Positions 51,540 through 62,116 of a DNA stretch of 64,000 nucleotides are shown piece after piece. The translations under genes were made by a program, and so were the position numbers. Each line of letters opens with the position of its first letter. Position 1 is the first letter of the stretch. Under the pieces are notes generated by a model. That model saw nothing but the letters and a program-made list of their open reading frames with translations. It ran no database searches and was not told the DNA's origin. Location: NCBI GenBank assembly GCA_010279815.1, contig QEOQ01000180.1, forward strand, positions 1,585,214 through 1,649,213, read 5' to 3'. The DNA comes from Brachionus plicatilis (Eukaryota; Rotifera; Eurotatoria; Ploima; Brachionidae).

Positions 51540-52099
51540 TCGTTTTGTAAGCAAACGATTGAGAGAACGAGAGAGAGAGAAAGAGAGATGAAAATTTTAA
51601 TAAAACATACAGTAAATAGCTAAGTAGTCAGCTCGCTATTTGTGTACAAAAAAAAAAATATTTTTGGTCGAAGCCAAGAGGATGAAGAAGCCGAGAGCGA
51701 GAGTGAGCGAGGGGGAGGGGGGGTGAGACGAGGCAAAGAAGAAAAAACAAAGGAAAAAGTTTGGTCCATATTAGAATGAAAAATTATAATTGCCAACAAT
51801 CAAATGCGAATAACTCAACAACACTTTTCTTCAACTAATAGCTAGCTACATCAATCGGCCACTAATAGAGAAAAATCTTAATATAAAATATGATAATTAA
51901 TCTATATTTTCTAGTTTAGACTTAAATCTCCAAAACGGGGCTAGCTAAGAAATTATTTATTTTGTTTTTCTATTCGAACTAGTCCAAAATAAAACGCGAA
52001 CACTCTTTTTCGTTTAGATCCCGTTAGCCGAACGGTTCATGCGCCACGCAATGATCTTGTAGCCCGATCAGGAGACTGAACAGGACTGTGCCAAAGAGA
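51540..52099 (+). promoter_or_regulatory. Src-family kinase promoter and 5' UTR with uORF
   Basis: The sequence changes from A/T runs to purine-rich tracts: GAGAGAACGAGAGAGAGAGA near 51560 and a GAGCGAGAGTGAGCGAGG-type G/A block at 51690-51735. These resemble GAGA-type promoter elements. The leader before the start codon is less AT-rich. An upstream ORF of seven codons (52039-52062, ATGCGCCACGCAATGATC then TTG and TAG) lies out of frame with the main start and could lower translation. TTTTCGTTTAG near 52017 could be an acceptor for a 5' UTR or spliced leader. Confidence 0.5.
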
Positions 52100-55000
52100 A
52101 TGGGAAACATATGCCCGGCAAACAAGGGCGCCGACAACCACGGTGGCCACCACGCGTACAAAACGAGCTCTAATCGCGAACAAGTCTACAAATTGGGTAT
52201 TCAAAAGGGCAACCTGGAGAACGCGACGTCGGGTCTCGGTCCGGCCAGTGGCCACCACCAGTACCCGCTCATGAACCACTCGCCAAATCTAATCAACTCG
52301 AACAACAACCAGAACATGCTGCTACAGCAGCTGCACCACCAGAACGGCATGCCGCACACTCAAAACGGAAGCTTCTGCTCCACCACGGCCATCCTAAACG
52401 GCATGTCCAATTCTCTGCTAACGCAGTCGTCGTCCAACCAAATCGCAAACAACAAGCACATTTTGTCTGCCGGAATTCATTCGAATTCGCTGCTAGAGAA
52501 GCCAAATTACATTGCTTTGTTTGATTATGAGAGCGCCACCAAGGACGACATGACAATTAAGAAGAACGACCAGTTGATTGTCATAGACAAGAGCCATCCG
52601 GACTGGTGGCTGGCCAAAAACATACGTACCAAGGAAACCGGTTATGTGCCATTTAATTACATCACTACAATTGACGACCTTCAAATAAAAGAGTAAGTTC
52701 GATTGAGGCATTGGGCCGCCATTGTTCTCCCTAGGGATTAACCTCCCCCCCACACACACACAGCAATTACAAATGCTAATCCTTGTTAGTTTGATTTTGG
52801 CTTAATTATTAATTTCAAATATACAATTTCTTAATAAGGTTTTTTGTCACGAAATTAATTAAAAATTTTTCGAATATTTAACTTTTGCTTGTTTTTTGTT
52901 TTGTCGAGAATAGCTAGGAAAATTCACTTTTTTGCTTGGCGACCAATGTTGGCTCCAAAATGACCAAACTCACATTCGAAAGGTTTGAATTTTTTTCATT
53001 TAGATCGAGTTTTATTTTGTCAAACTTTTTTTTTTGTAAATAAACTGGTCTTTGTTTGAGTTGTCATGTTTTTGAAAAAACTATCTTTCTGATTTTGATT
53101 TATAGTAAGAGCGAAATTTTTCTAAGACTGCTAGCGGTAGTGTGACAAAATTAGTGTTGTGAGTCGACTGTATTTTTCCAAGTCGACTAAAAATCGACTT
53201 TAAAGAAAAAGAAAAGACGCCCACTTTGATAAAATTCATAGTTGCTTAAAAGTCACAAGTCTCAAGATAAGTTCAAGTCCAGACTTTTCAAAAGTCCGAA
53301 CCAAAAAAATTTTTTTTTTAATTCAGGTCTTTAATATTAGTGACTTTAACTAGGCCGCCACAATAAAGGTTTGACTTGGACTTTTGGAAAAAAATAGTCC
53401 GGACTTGGATTTTTTTTAAGTCCTTAGTTTCATTTTCTTTAAAATTTGCACTTTAGTTACTAAGGGAAAAGTCTGTTGAGAACCAAAAATCTGGCTTTCA
53501 CAACCAAAAATGGTTTTCACACACAAAAAAAATTCTAGATTAAAACTACTAAAATTTTTATAAAATCAATTTTATTTTAATATGCACACAAAAAAATTTC
53601 TCATTACACACAAAAAAAAATGAATTAAGAGTCTAATTTTATTATCTAATTTTGTCTAATTTTAGCGGTCTTCAAACAATTGTAAAAAATAAAATTCATG
53701 TACTTTTTTTTTAATTTTCTTTTACTTTTTTTTGTAAAAATTCTCAATGCAAACAAAAAAAAATTTTCACAGCCAAAAAAAAAAATTGTGAACATTGTGT
53801 GTGAAAATCTGTTTTTTGGTTGTAGTGAGCAGATTTTTGGTTGCCAAAATACTAGACCCAGTTACTAATATTCATTTAAAATAACTGAAAAAATTAAAAT
53901 ATCTTCAGAGACAAAAAGGGCGCGTGATTTGGAAATATTTTAAGATCGATACAGACAGTTCTGTCTGTGAAGTCATGGGAGGTAATAAAATGTTTATATG
54001 AACTTTTTATGAACTATTAAAAATTAAAAATTTATTTTTGTCAAATTTATACAAAATTAAAACACAATTGATTAAATAACTTTTGAATAAAAGAATAAAA
54101 TTAAATGAAATGAGACTTTGTCGTCTTTAATCGACTTTCTGAAAATTGGAATCGATAAGTTGAAAAGTCGACTTTGGTCGAGTTGACTCACAACATTAGA
54201 CAAAATATAGAAAAATAAAAAAAATTTATAACTTTTGTTCTAAGTGTCAAAAACTTGTTCTGTAAATGAAACAAAGTGAAACAACTGTTATTTCACCTTC
54301 TGTCGAATTCTGCAAAATTGCACCCAATTTAGAATTTTTAAAAATAAAATGGAATTAATTTGCACAGATTTTGCAGATTTCTGCAGAAGGTGAAACAACA
54401 GTTGTTTCATTTACAGAACAAGTTTTTGACACTTAGAACAAAAGTTAAGAAATTTTTTATTTTTGTATTGGAACTTTTGTATGAAATTTCACAATGCCGA
54501 ATAGGGTTCATATTAAGATGTCATATCAATAATCATGTTATCATATGAAAATAAATAAAATCATCATATGGATAATTTAAATAAAGATTTTAATTAGTTA
54601 ATAGTTCAATTATTTATTTTAATTTAACTAAAAGTTCTCTAATCTACAGCATGCTCGAATCTCTAGACCAGCTCCGGTCTCCATTTAATTTTTGTATGAC
54701 AATCAATATTATTTTAATGAAGATAATTATTGATATGACAGCTTAATATTTTACCTATAGAAAACTCGAATTCTCAATATCACTTTCATTATCTGTTACT
54801 TCATATGTTTGATTTAGAATAACACTTGATACTGGATACATAATTTGAATTTTTGTTCAATTTAAGCTTAAATTCAAAGAGGAATATAAAATTATAACTA
54901 TATTATATCGTTCTTTTTTTTTTGTCCATATTTGGTCATGTCTTTATTTTGGCTTTCTGAATTTTGTCGGTCTCCCATGCTAGCACATTATTTGTAGATG

Positions 55001-58000
55001 GACCCAGAAAATTTAATTAAATTTTTCCAATTAATTGAAGTTTTTTTTTTTTGATGAAAAAATTAAATTCATTATTTGTCATAAATTATTTAAGCTTAGA
55101 ATACTACAACAAAGGCTAAAGATTGTTTTAAAACTAAAATTTTGAAAAACAAAGAGATAATTTTCATTGTTTTTACCATATAAACTTTAAAATTGATATT
55201 AGAAAAACAAGGTTTAAACTTGAATTGTATTTTATTATCTATTCAAAAATTAAATTAAAAAAAAATTAAAAAGGCCTTTTTTAATCAGTTCTTAAGTTAA
55301 AGTTTCTATTTTTCTTTTGATTTTGATATCTAAAATTTAATAAATTAGGACAAATTTTTTTTGGTTAGAATAGTTTTCTAGAAAAATTTAAAATTTCAAT
55401 TATTTGTCAATTGGAAACTCAAAAATTAGACAAAATTTTTGTATAAAAGCTACTCGTTATTTTTCTTATGCTAAGAAAAATCTTTAAGTCATTTCAACTC
55501 AATTTTTTTATAATTTAAATTAAAATAACAAAAACTGAAAATATGAAATTTCCAAATGGCAGCATTTGATCCATATTAATCTACAGTCATTCTTAAAAGA
55601 AAAATTATTAAATTATTAATGAAAGAATCAATCGAATCTTTTTCACAAGTCAAAATTTGACTTTTGGTCTGAAATATATTTTTATTTATAAAATTTTGTT
55701 AAAACAAAATCTTTTGGTTTTCACTAAGTACGGACACGAACTATCATAAAAACGAACCAGCATAAAATTTGAAAATAAAAATTATAAGCAATAAAAGAAT
55801 TAAATTTTTTTATTTAGTAATTTTGAATTGAAAATAATTATTCTTTCAATTTTAGGGGTAAGAATTTGTCACTTTTTAAACTTGTAATTTAATCATAGGT
55901 CTTTTCAGCATGAACTCTCATTTATTTAAATATGTGTAAGCTGTCACTCTTTTATTTCAATTTATCTTATTTTATTTTCTTCTTTTTTTTAATTTTTTTA
56001 ATTTTTTAGTTTATTTTTTAGCTTTAGTCTTGAAGTTTGAATCTTTTTTTGTCTCTTTTTTAATCTGAAAAAGCTTTTGATCGTCACACATAAACAAATA
56101 AGCAAACAGAATAAATTAGCTGAAAATGATAGTTTTTTTTTGACAAAGGCGAATTTAATATATGTAAATATATGTTAGTCTGTCCCCAATATTCTCTAAA
56201 AAACTTTTTCGTAATTTTTTTTGATTTCAAAAATGGGACAAAAAAATTGAAAGAACATATAAACATACATAAAAAAGAAACAAATGGAACATAAAAAAAA
56301 CATAAAAAAGAAACAAATGTTTTTTATTTTATTCAATTTTTAGAGTTAATCACTATCTTGTAGTGTAAAATTTATCAAAAAAATGCATACATCTGATAAT
56401 TCAGGCCCTTCATAATAAAACAAAAACAAAAATATGAAGTGACACATTTGTGAAAAATCAAATTTTTTGTTAATTTGAGTCTATATTTTAAAACAATTCC
56501 ATGTTCGTATTTTAGAAATTGTAAAATACTCATAATTTTAGACACCGTGTCCGGCAGTCTAATTTTGAATCTTGGGAATAGCCAATTGTTTTCACATTTG
56601 ACATTAATTATATTAAAAATTTTTATTTATAAAAGGACTATTTAATTTGGCTTTGTTCTTAAAATAGAAAATCATATTTTCCCAAATACCAAGATAATAT
56701 TGCCATATGCTTTTTTAGTTGTTAATTAATATGTTTTAGAGACCTTTCTTAAAGACATAAATGACAAATAAACTATTTATGGTTTAGAAAATTTAAAATT
56801 AATTAAATGACTTATTATTTATTACTCGTATTCTTAATTATATGAAGAATATTCAATGCGAGTTAATTTTTTTGACAAATCCTATTGTAAAAACTTGAAT
56901 CAAAATTTACAAAATTTAACCAATTTTTTCACACACATTTAAAATGTAGGCTTTTTTTATTTGCCAATGAGACCGGCGTGACTAGAAAAAAACAAAAAAA
57001 TTTAAAGAATTAATATTTATTTAATTAATTAAAATTTTTATTTTAAGAGCGAGTGATTTTTAGGACCTTTTTTACTTGACGCCCTAACACATAAATAAAC
57101 TTTAAAATAAATAAATAAAGGCGTATTGTCATTAACCTTCACGTCCGTCAAATTCAATATCTTTATGCTGGCCCATGATTTTTCTATCATTTTTTAAATG
57201 ATTTCTTTTTCTACAAAAAGATGGTTCTTTCCGAATACATCTCGTCGTGAAGCTGAACGCCTCCTGGAGTATCTCGATAATGAACCAGGTGTTTTTTTGA
57301 TCCGCGAGTCAGAACAGGACAATGGCAAGTGTTGGTCATTGTCAATACTCGACTACAACGAAGAAAAACAGCGCCATACCAAACACTACCGCATTAGAAA
57401 AATCGACTCTGGAGGTTGCTACATTTCAACCCGTAATCGATTTAACTCTTTAGATGAACTAGTTGAATTTTATTCTAGTAAAATTTTCCAACACAAAAAA
57501 TTTTCTTTTTTTTTAATTTTAATTTTTTATTTACCAATGTTTAACCAGAAGCTGCAAATGGTTTGTGCAGGGTATTGACCAAGCCTTGTCAAAAGGTGAC
57601 AAGCTTTGTGGGTTTCAAGGACGTGTGGGAAGAGGACCGCGCCAACATTAAACTAGGGCCAATGATAGGCGCAGGTAACTTTGGCGAAGTTTACAAAGGT
57701 TTGTGGCGCGAGCGGTTTGTCGTGGCCGTAAAGACCCTAAAATTTAGTGACGCCGAGAAGCGCAACGTGAAAAAAGAAGAGGCGCGTAAAGAGGAATTCC
57801 GAAAAGAGCTCGAAATAATGAAAAAACTCCGCCATGAAAAATTGGTCAAACTTTGGTGTGTGTGCACAATTGGTGAGCCGGTTTACATTGTGACCGAGTA
57901 CATGTGCAACGGGTCATTGCTTAAGTACATGAGGGAGGGCGAAGGAATGCACCTGAATTTTAAGGAAATAATAGACATGGCTGCTCAGATTGCTTGCGGC

Positions 58001-58513
58001 ATGAAATATTTAGAAGGATCTCGTTGTGTACATAGAGACTTGGCCGCCCGCAACATTCTAGTTGGTGAGCGTAACATTGTCAAAATTGCCGATTTTGGTT
58101 TTGCCCAAATGTTGAACAACAATGATAAACTAGAGCTTAGCCAAGACGAGTCGAACAAGTTTCCAGTTAAATGGACCGCTCCGGAAGTGTTCACAGTTGA
58201 CCCGCACACAGGCCTCAGAGCTTATACCATCAAATCGGATGTTTGGTCTTTTGGAATCCTTTTGTATGAATTGATAACTCTGGGCGCCAACCCCTATCCC
58301 GGAATGACTCATCCGCAAGTAATTTACGAAGTCAAGGAAAATCAATACCGAATGCCCAAGCCGCAAGGTCTTTGCACAGACGCCTACTACAACATGACGC
58401 TAAAATGCTGGCACGAGGACCCGCAACAACGACCCACATTCGATGCACTCTACCATTTTTTCAATGACTATTTCATCAACACTCAACCGTGTTACAGAAA
58501 TCCGGGAGATTAG
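52100..58513 (+). CDS. Src-family tyrosine kinase lacking the activation-loop Tyr
   Basis: A 604-aa non-receptor tyrosine kinase. Exons: 52100-52692, 57221-57477, 57549-58513. It starts MGNIC, with Gly2 for myristoylation and Cys5 for palmitoylation, which selects this ATG and predicts membrane attachment. The unique region (to about 133) is long and Asn/Gln/His-rich. SH3 follows at about 134-195 (ALFDYES, DWWLAKN, GYVPFNY), then SH2 at about 198-285 (WFFPNTSRREAERLL, FLIRES). The kinase domain has GAGNFGEVYKG, VAVK (Lys345), HRDLAARN (445-452) and DFG (465-467), so catalysis looks intact. Src-family proteins usually have DFGLAR and NEYTAR; here DFGFAQ and LELSQD place Leu480 where the autophosphorylated Tyr should be. 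The inhibitory tail Tyr is kept (QPCYRNPGD, Tyr599). The beta3-alphaC loop has an extra Lys/Glu-rich insert of about 9 residues. Csk also lacks the loop Tyr but has no myristoylation site or tail. Confidence 0.93.
52741..52764. repeat. C-run and CA microsatellite
   Basis: CCTCCCCCCCACACACACAC lies just inside Src intron 1. A simple repeat, unusual only for its C content. Confidence 0.8.
53136..54498. mobile_element. long-armed inverted-repeat element, copy 2, split by a hAT-like insertion
   Basis: The right part (54199-54498) is clearly the family of 41298-41959. It contains AACTTTTGTTCTAAGTGTCA facing TGACACTTAGAACAAAAGTT and ends ACAATGCC. The expected left terminus (GGTATTGTGA-like) is seen as GGTAGTGTGA at 53136, on the far side of the hAT-like element. 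Removing that element and one target duplication restores a left arm with a deletion of about 18 bp. It lies in Src intron 1. Confidence 0.65.
53152..54198. mobile_element. non-autonomous hAT-like transposon, 1047 bp
   Basis: Terminal inverted repeats are TAGTGTTGTGAGTCGACT and the reverse complement of TAATGTTGTGAGTCAACT (two mismatches in 18). Both ends are flanked by the 8-bp direct repeat GACAAAAT (53144-53151 and 54199-54206), the duplication length of hAT transposases. GTCGACTT-type subterminal motifs are numerous. There is no transposase frame, so it would need help in trans. The interior GACTT-rich block at 53220-53420 recurs at 31.1 kb and 59.8 kb. Confidence 0.8.
54499..57220. other. 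rest of Src intron 1
   Basis: AT-rich intron sequence. Frames at 54360-54548 and 56084-56266 lie in repeat or low-complexity DNA and are not credible genes. No further exon was needed, because SH3 joins SH2 exactly (IKE then WFFPNTS). Confidence 0.6.
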
Positions 58514-60129
58514 AATACCTAGCTATAGCAACAGCCATTCATTATACAATTTACTTTTTTCTTTTTTTTTTTTTTCTCAAATGATCTTTTTTTTATAAAT
58601 CAAGGATAATCAATTTTTTCTACAAAATTTTATCAAATGTTTGTAACTATTTTAAGATGATCTATCAAAAATTTCTCTATTCCAACAATAAATAATCATT
58701 CATGTTAAAATAGAGTTCAATATTTAGCAAATGGTCAAGTGTGTTGAGCTAAATTTGGCTTTAAACAACTGCTGGTGGAAATGAATTTGCATTTTAAGTT
58801 TTTTTCAATTTTTTTTCTTCTTTAATTGTAGTGTCCAATGAATAGGGTAATCCAACATAGATTGTATCATTATATGTAAAAATTTTTTCAATAAGAGCTT
58901 TAAAAAAGAGAATTTTTTTGTTGCAGAAAATGCATCAGGTACTGGTATTTTTAATTAATGTAAAATCGATTTAGAGTTTAATTACATTTAATAAATTAAA
59001 TAATTCAGAATGGTAAACTTTGTTGTTTTATTTTATACGTTTTTTGCGTAAGCATAAGCTGATTCTACAAATCTTAGTATGAATCAATTCAGTTAGTTTT
59101 AAATTATAACTAAATCGATGCGTCTTTTGAATTGTTAATATTATTTATCATTTATTTTGAATAAACTATTAATGTAAATAAACTCTATTAGATGAAATTC
59201 AAAATTAATTTTTAACCAAAACAGTCCATTTTTGTGTCCCTCAACTAATAAATACAAATTTGATATTTAATTTGATTAATTGATTAAATTTACATAATTA
59301 ATAATTATTTGTTTAAAAAATTAAATTTTCTTTGTTTTATTTGAAAAAAATAAATTGATGTTTTCTAAAAAATAACTTTATCTTTTTCACTAAAATTAAA
59401 AGAATGAATTTAATTGATGCCAATAAAAAGAAATATTGATTTGTTTTTTGAAAAAAAAAACTTTGTCGCTCTCAAATTGAGAGGTTCAATTTTTTAATTT
59501 AATTTAATTTAATCTGAATGAAATTTTTATCTTTATATTCTTGTTACCAAAATTCAATAAAAATTAACAAAAATTAAATTTAATAAAAACAAGATTCTAA
59601 AAAATACTAAAATAATTTGTTTGAATTTTAAAAATTTAATAAAATTGCGAATCGAAAATACCAAATATTGAATATTTTTATTAGAAAAATTAATTTAAAC
59701 AAACATATTGAGTATTTATGTATAATAAAATAAAAAATCTTTCAAGTTGTTTTCTTTTCTCGTTCGTGATGGCTTAAAAGATCGTCTATCGAGACAAAAT
59801 AAAAAATAAATGAATTTTGAGTAGTATCCAGAGTTGTTTAAAAGTCACAAATCTCAAGTAAAGTCCAAGTCGGTGTTTTTTTTTTTTTTTTTTTCAAAAG
59901 TCCGAGCTAATACTTTAATTTTTTTTTTTTTTAAATAAAGTCCTAGTCTGGGCTCCAAAATTTTGAAGACTTTTATGCTAATATTGCAAGAAAATTCTGA
60001 TATTTGGCAAATCTTTATACATTAGACAACCCAAGAGTATTTTAATTTTCAAATATGGCTATCATTTTCTACCTTCACTAATATATTTCCAATTCGTCAT
60101 CTAATTAATATCTTTTCTTAATCTAATAA
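58514..60129. other. Src 3' flank and AT-rich spacer
   Basis: AATAAA occurs near 58,687 (CAACAATAAATAATC), a possible Src poly(A) signal. A second fragment of the GACTT-rich repeat lies at about 59828-59975, including long T runs. No gene seen. Confidence 0.5.
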
Positions 60130-60200
60130 ATTTTTATTTTTATTTTTTATTTATTTGTTTTCTGTACCGAGCTAAAGCTCCTTCAGAATAAGTTAAAAAG
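60130..60200 (-). mobile_element. truncated LINE 3' tail
   Basis: The minus strand reads TTCTGAAGGAGCTTTAGCTC then GGTACAGAAAACAAATAAATA. Closely related to the tail at 30996-31044. Confidence 0.6.
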
Positions 60201-60620
60201 TAAAATAAAATAAAAAAAAAATAAAATTAAAGTTAATAAAATGAGATAAAAAAAAAAAATAATTAAAATAAAGTAAAATAAGCTAAATAAATGAAAGTTA
60301 GGAAGACATGAATTGGCATAGATTGTTACATGAGTTACAGCTTTTATTTTTTTTGATATGTAGTAAGTTAAGTAACAAACTAATTAAACTGAATCGACGA
60401 AAATTTCCTTTTGAGTATAATTATATATATCTACACTAATAAATTAAATGGAACATAATATATTTCGAAGTCTACTCTAATTAATTAATCCTCATCTAAA
60501 TAAATTCGTCATCATATAACCAATTCTGAGAATTACGAGGAAAAAAACTTCGGTCTTTTAGTTGCTTTTAATGGCATTGGGAAATGGTCTTCGTGAAATG
60601 TAAGCTTTGATTTTTCTTGA

Positions 60621-60932
60621 AAGAACGAGCTTCAACCAGCCGATATTACAACCTATGAGAGCGCGCTGAAGAAGACAAGTTGGGAGAGCTTCGATGTTTT
60701 CATCCGTGGAATCAACATTAGCCGAGTCGTCACACTCAATAATCAAGACTTCCGCCACAGCAAGTGTAGTTGTCTCAGCTATGACAAAACGAACATTTGC
60801 AAGCACATCATCGGCGTTGCTGGTCATTTCAAGCTATACACCATTCCACTCGAGATCAAGAACTTGCCTATGGGAGAAAAACGAAAGCGTGGTGCTCCTA
60901 AAAAAGCTATCAAGGCTCTTGTTAGGATGTAA
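60621..60932 (+). pseudogene. MULE-type transposase C-terminus with SWIM zinc finger
   Basis: A stop-free frame of 103 codons ends at TAA 60930-60932. It contains TTYESALKKTSWESFDVFIR, then HSKCSCLSYDKTNICKHIIG. The latter is a SWIM finger (C-x-C-xn-C-x-H), which in MuDR/MULE transposases lies after the DDE core. The basic tail GEKRKRGAPKKAIKAL follows, resembling the GRPKK-type tails of such elements. The frame is closed upstream by TGA at 60618-60620, and no DDE core is present. It is therefore a truncated remnant, although cellular SWIM proteins cannot be fully excluded. Its higher GC content stands out. Confidence 0.7.
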
Positions 60933-61096
60933 AAGCTTGTTGGTCGCTTATTTTTCTTATTATTTCTTGTAATTTCTCATTATTTGTTTCTTATTTTTTG
61001 TCTGTTTGTCGTTTGCTTAAAAAAATAAATAATTGATTATTACTATAAACTATCGATTTATATTTAAAATTGATTAGATGATCCCCAAATTATATA

Positions 61097-61160
61097 GTGG
61101 AGCTATATATTATTAGTGGAGCTATAAATTATTAGTGGAGCTATATATTATTGGTGAAGC
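61097..61160. repeat. 19-bp tandem repeat
   Basis: Units starting at 61097, 61116, 61135 and (diverged) 61154, consensus GTGGAGCTATATATTATTA. A (TTTTA)n tract follows directly. Confidence 0.85.
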
Positions 61161-61198
61161 TTTATTTTATTTTATTTTATTTTATTTTATTTTATTAG
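61160..61198. repeat. TTTTA pentanucleotide microsatellite
   Basis: About seven tandem TTTTA units directly after the 19-bp repeat. Confidence 0.9.
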
Positions 61199-62116
61199 TG
61201 ACGATGGAAATATATTAGTGAAGGTAAGGAAATTGTTCCCGACAAATCTCTACAGTATTATCTATAAAAAGTGTAAAGTTTGAATCAAAATTTGATCTCG
61301 AATCATAAGAATGTTTATTTAGTGTCAAAAATTTTAAAATGAAACATTGATTTTAAATTTACTCTTTTTACTCACTTTAAATTTTTTTTTCGGCTAAAGA
61401 TAAGAGAAATATCCGTGGAACATGTCCTTCTAATTGCCCACGTCGTCTTTATCTCAATTAAAAAGCAAAAATAATTAAGTCTGAATTAAATGAAAAAGGC
61501 TTAGTCATATTGTCCCCTTTAGGAATCGACTTGCTAAGTTTAGGTATTCTAGTTGTGATTGTCATTAGATTCTTTTGAAGCTTTGTCCAAATAAATATGA
61601 ATTTAGAACCAATTGAGGCATTAAGGATCTCATTTTTAATATGTTCAAGTCTTTAGGCAATATATTAGAATAGTTCTTTTTATAAGATCAATTGGTTAGT
61701 GACATGCGGTTCTAAGGATCACAAAGCGACCATACTCAGAAATTTTAGTTTTCTTTTTACTATTCTATGACATTTTATTCAAAAAAAAATTATTATTAAA
61801 ATCCTGATACAATTTTGAGTATTTTGGTGAAAATTTGAAGTGTCTAGCTTGAAATTGAAGCACAGAAAAAAAAATTTTCCTTTGATTGCAATAATAAAAA
61901 AAATAATCATAGTTATTAAAATTTATAGTGATTTAATTATAATATAATATTTTTAAAATAAATTTTATGATATAAAAAAAAATTAATGTCAAATAAAAAT
62001 TCCTTAGAAGAAAATTGATTTTAAGATCACAAATTTGAATCAAATAAACAAAAAAGTTAAAAGCATTTATTTCGAAACAAATTTAATGTAAGGAATGAAA
62101 AAAAAATAAAAAAAAT
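61199..62116. other. AT-rich spacer, 3' flank of the FANCF-like gene
   Basis: No gene or RNA seen. In minus orientation this follows the FANCF-like stop codon and would hold its 3' UTR. Confidence 0.5.

Noticed and set aside
60558..60972. Two overlapping frames of about 90 codons on opposite strands
   Set aside because: Shadows of the MULE/SWIM frame at 60621-60932, which carries the recognisable motif.
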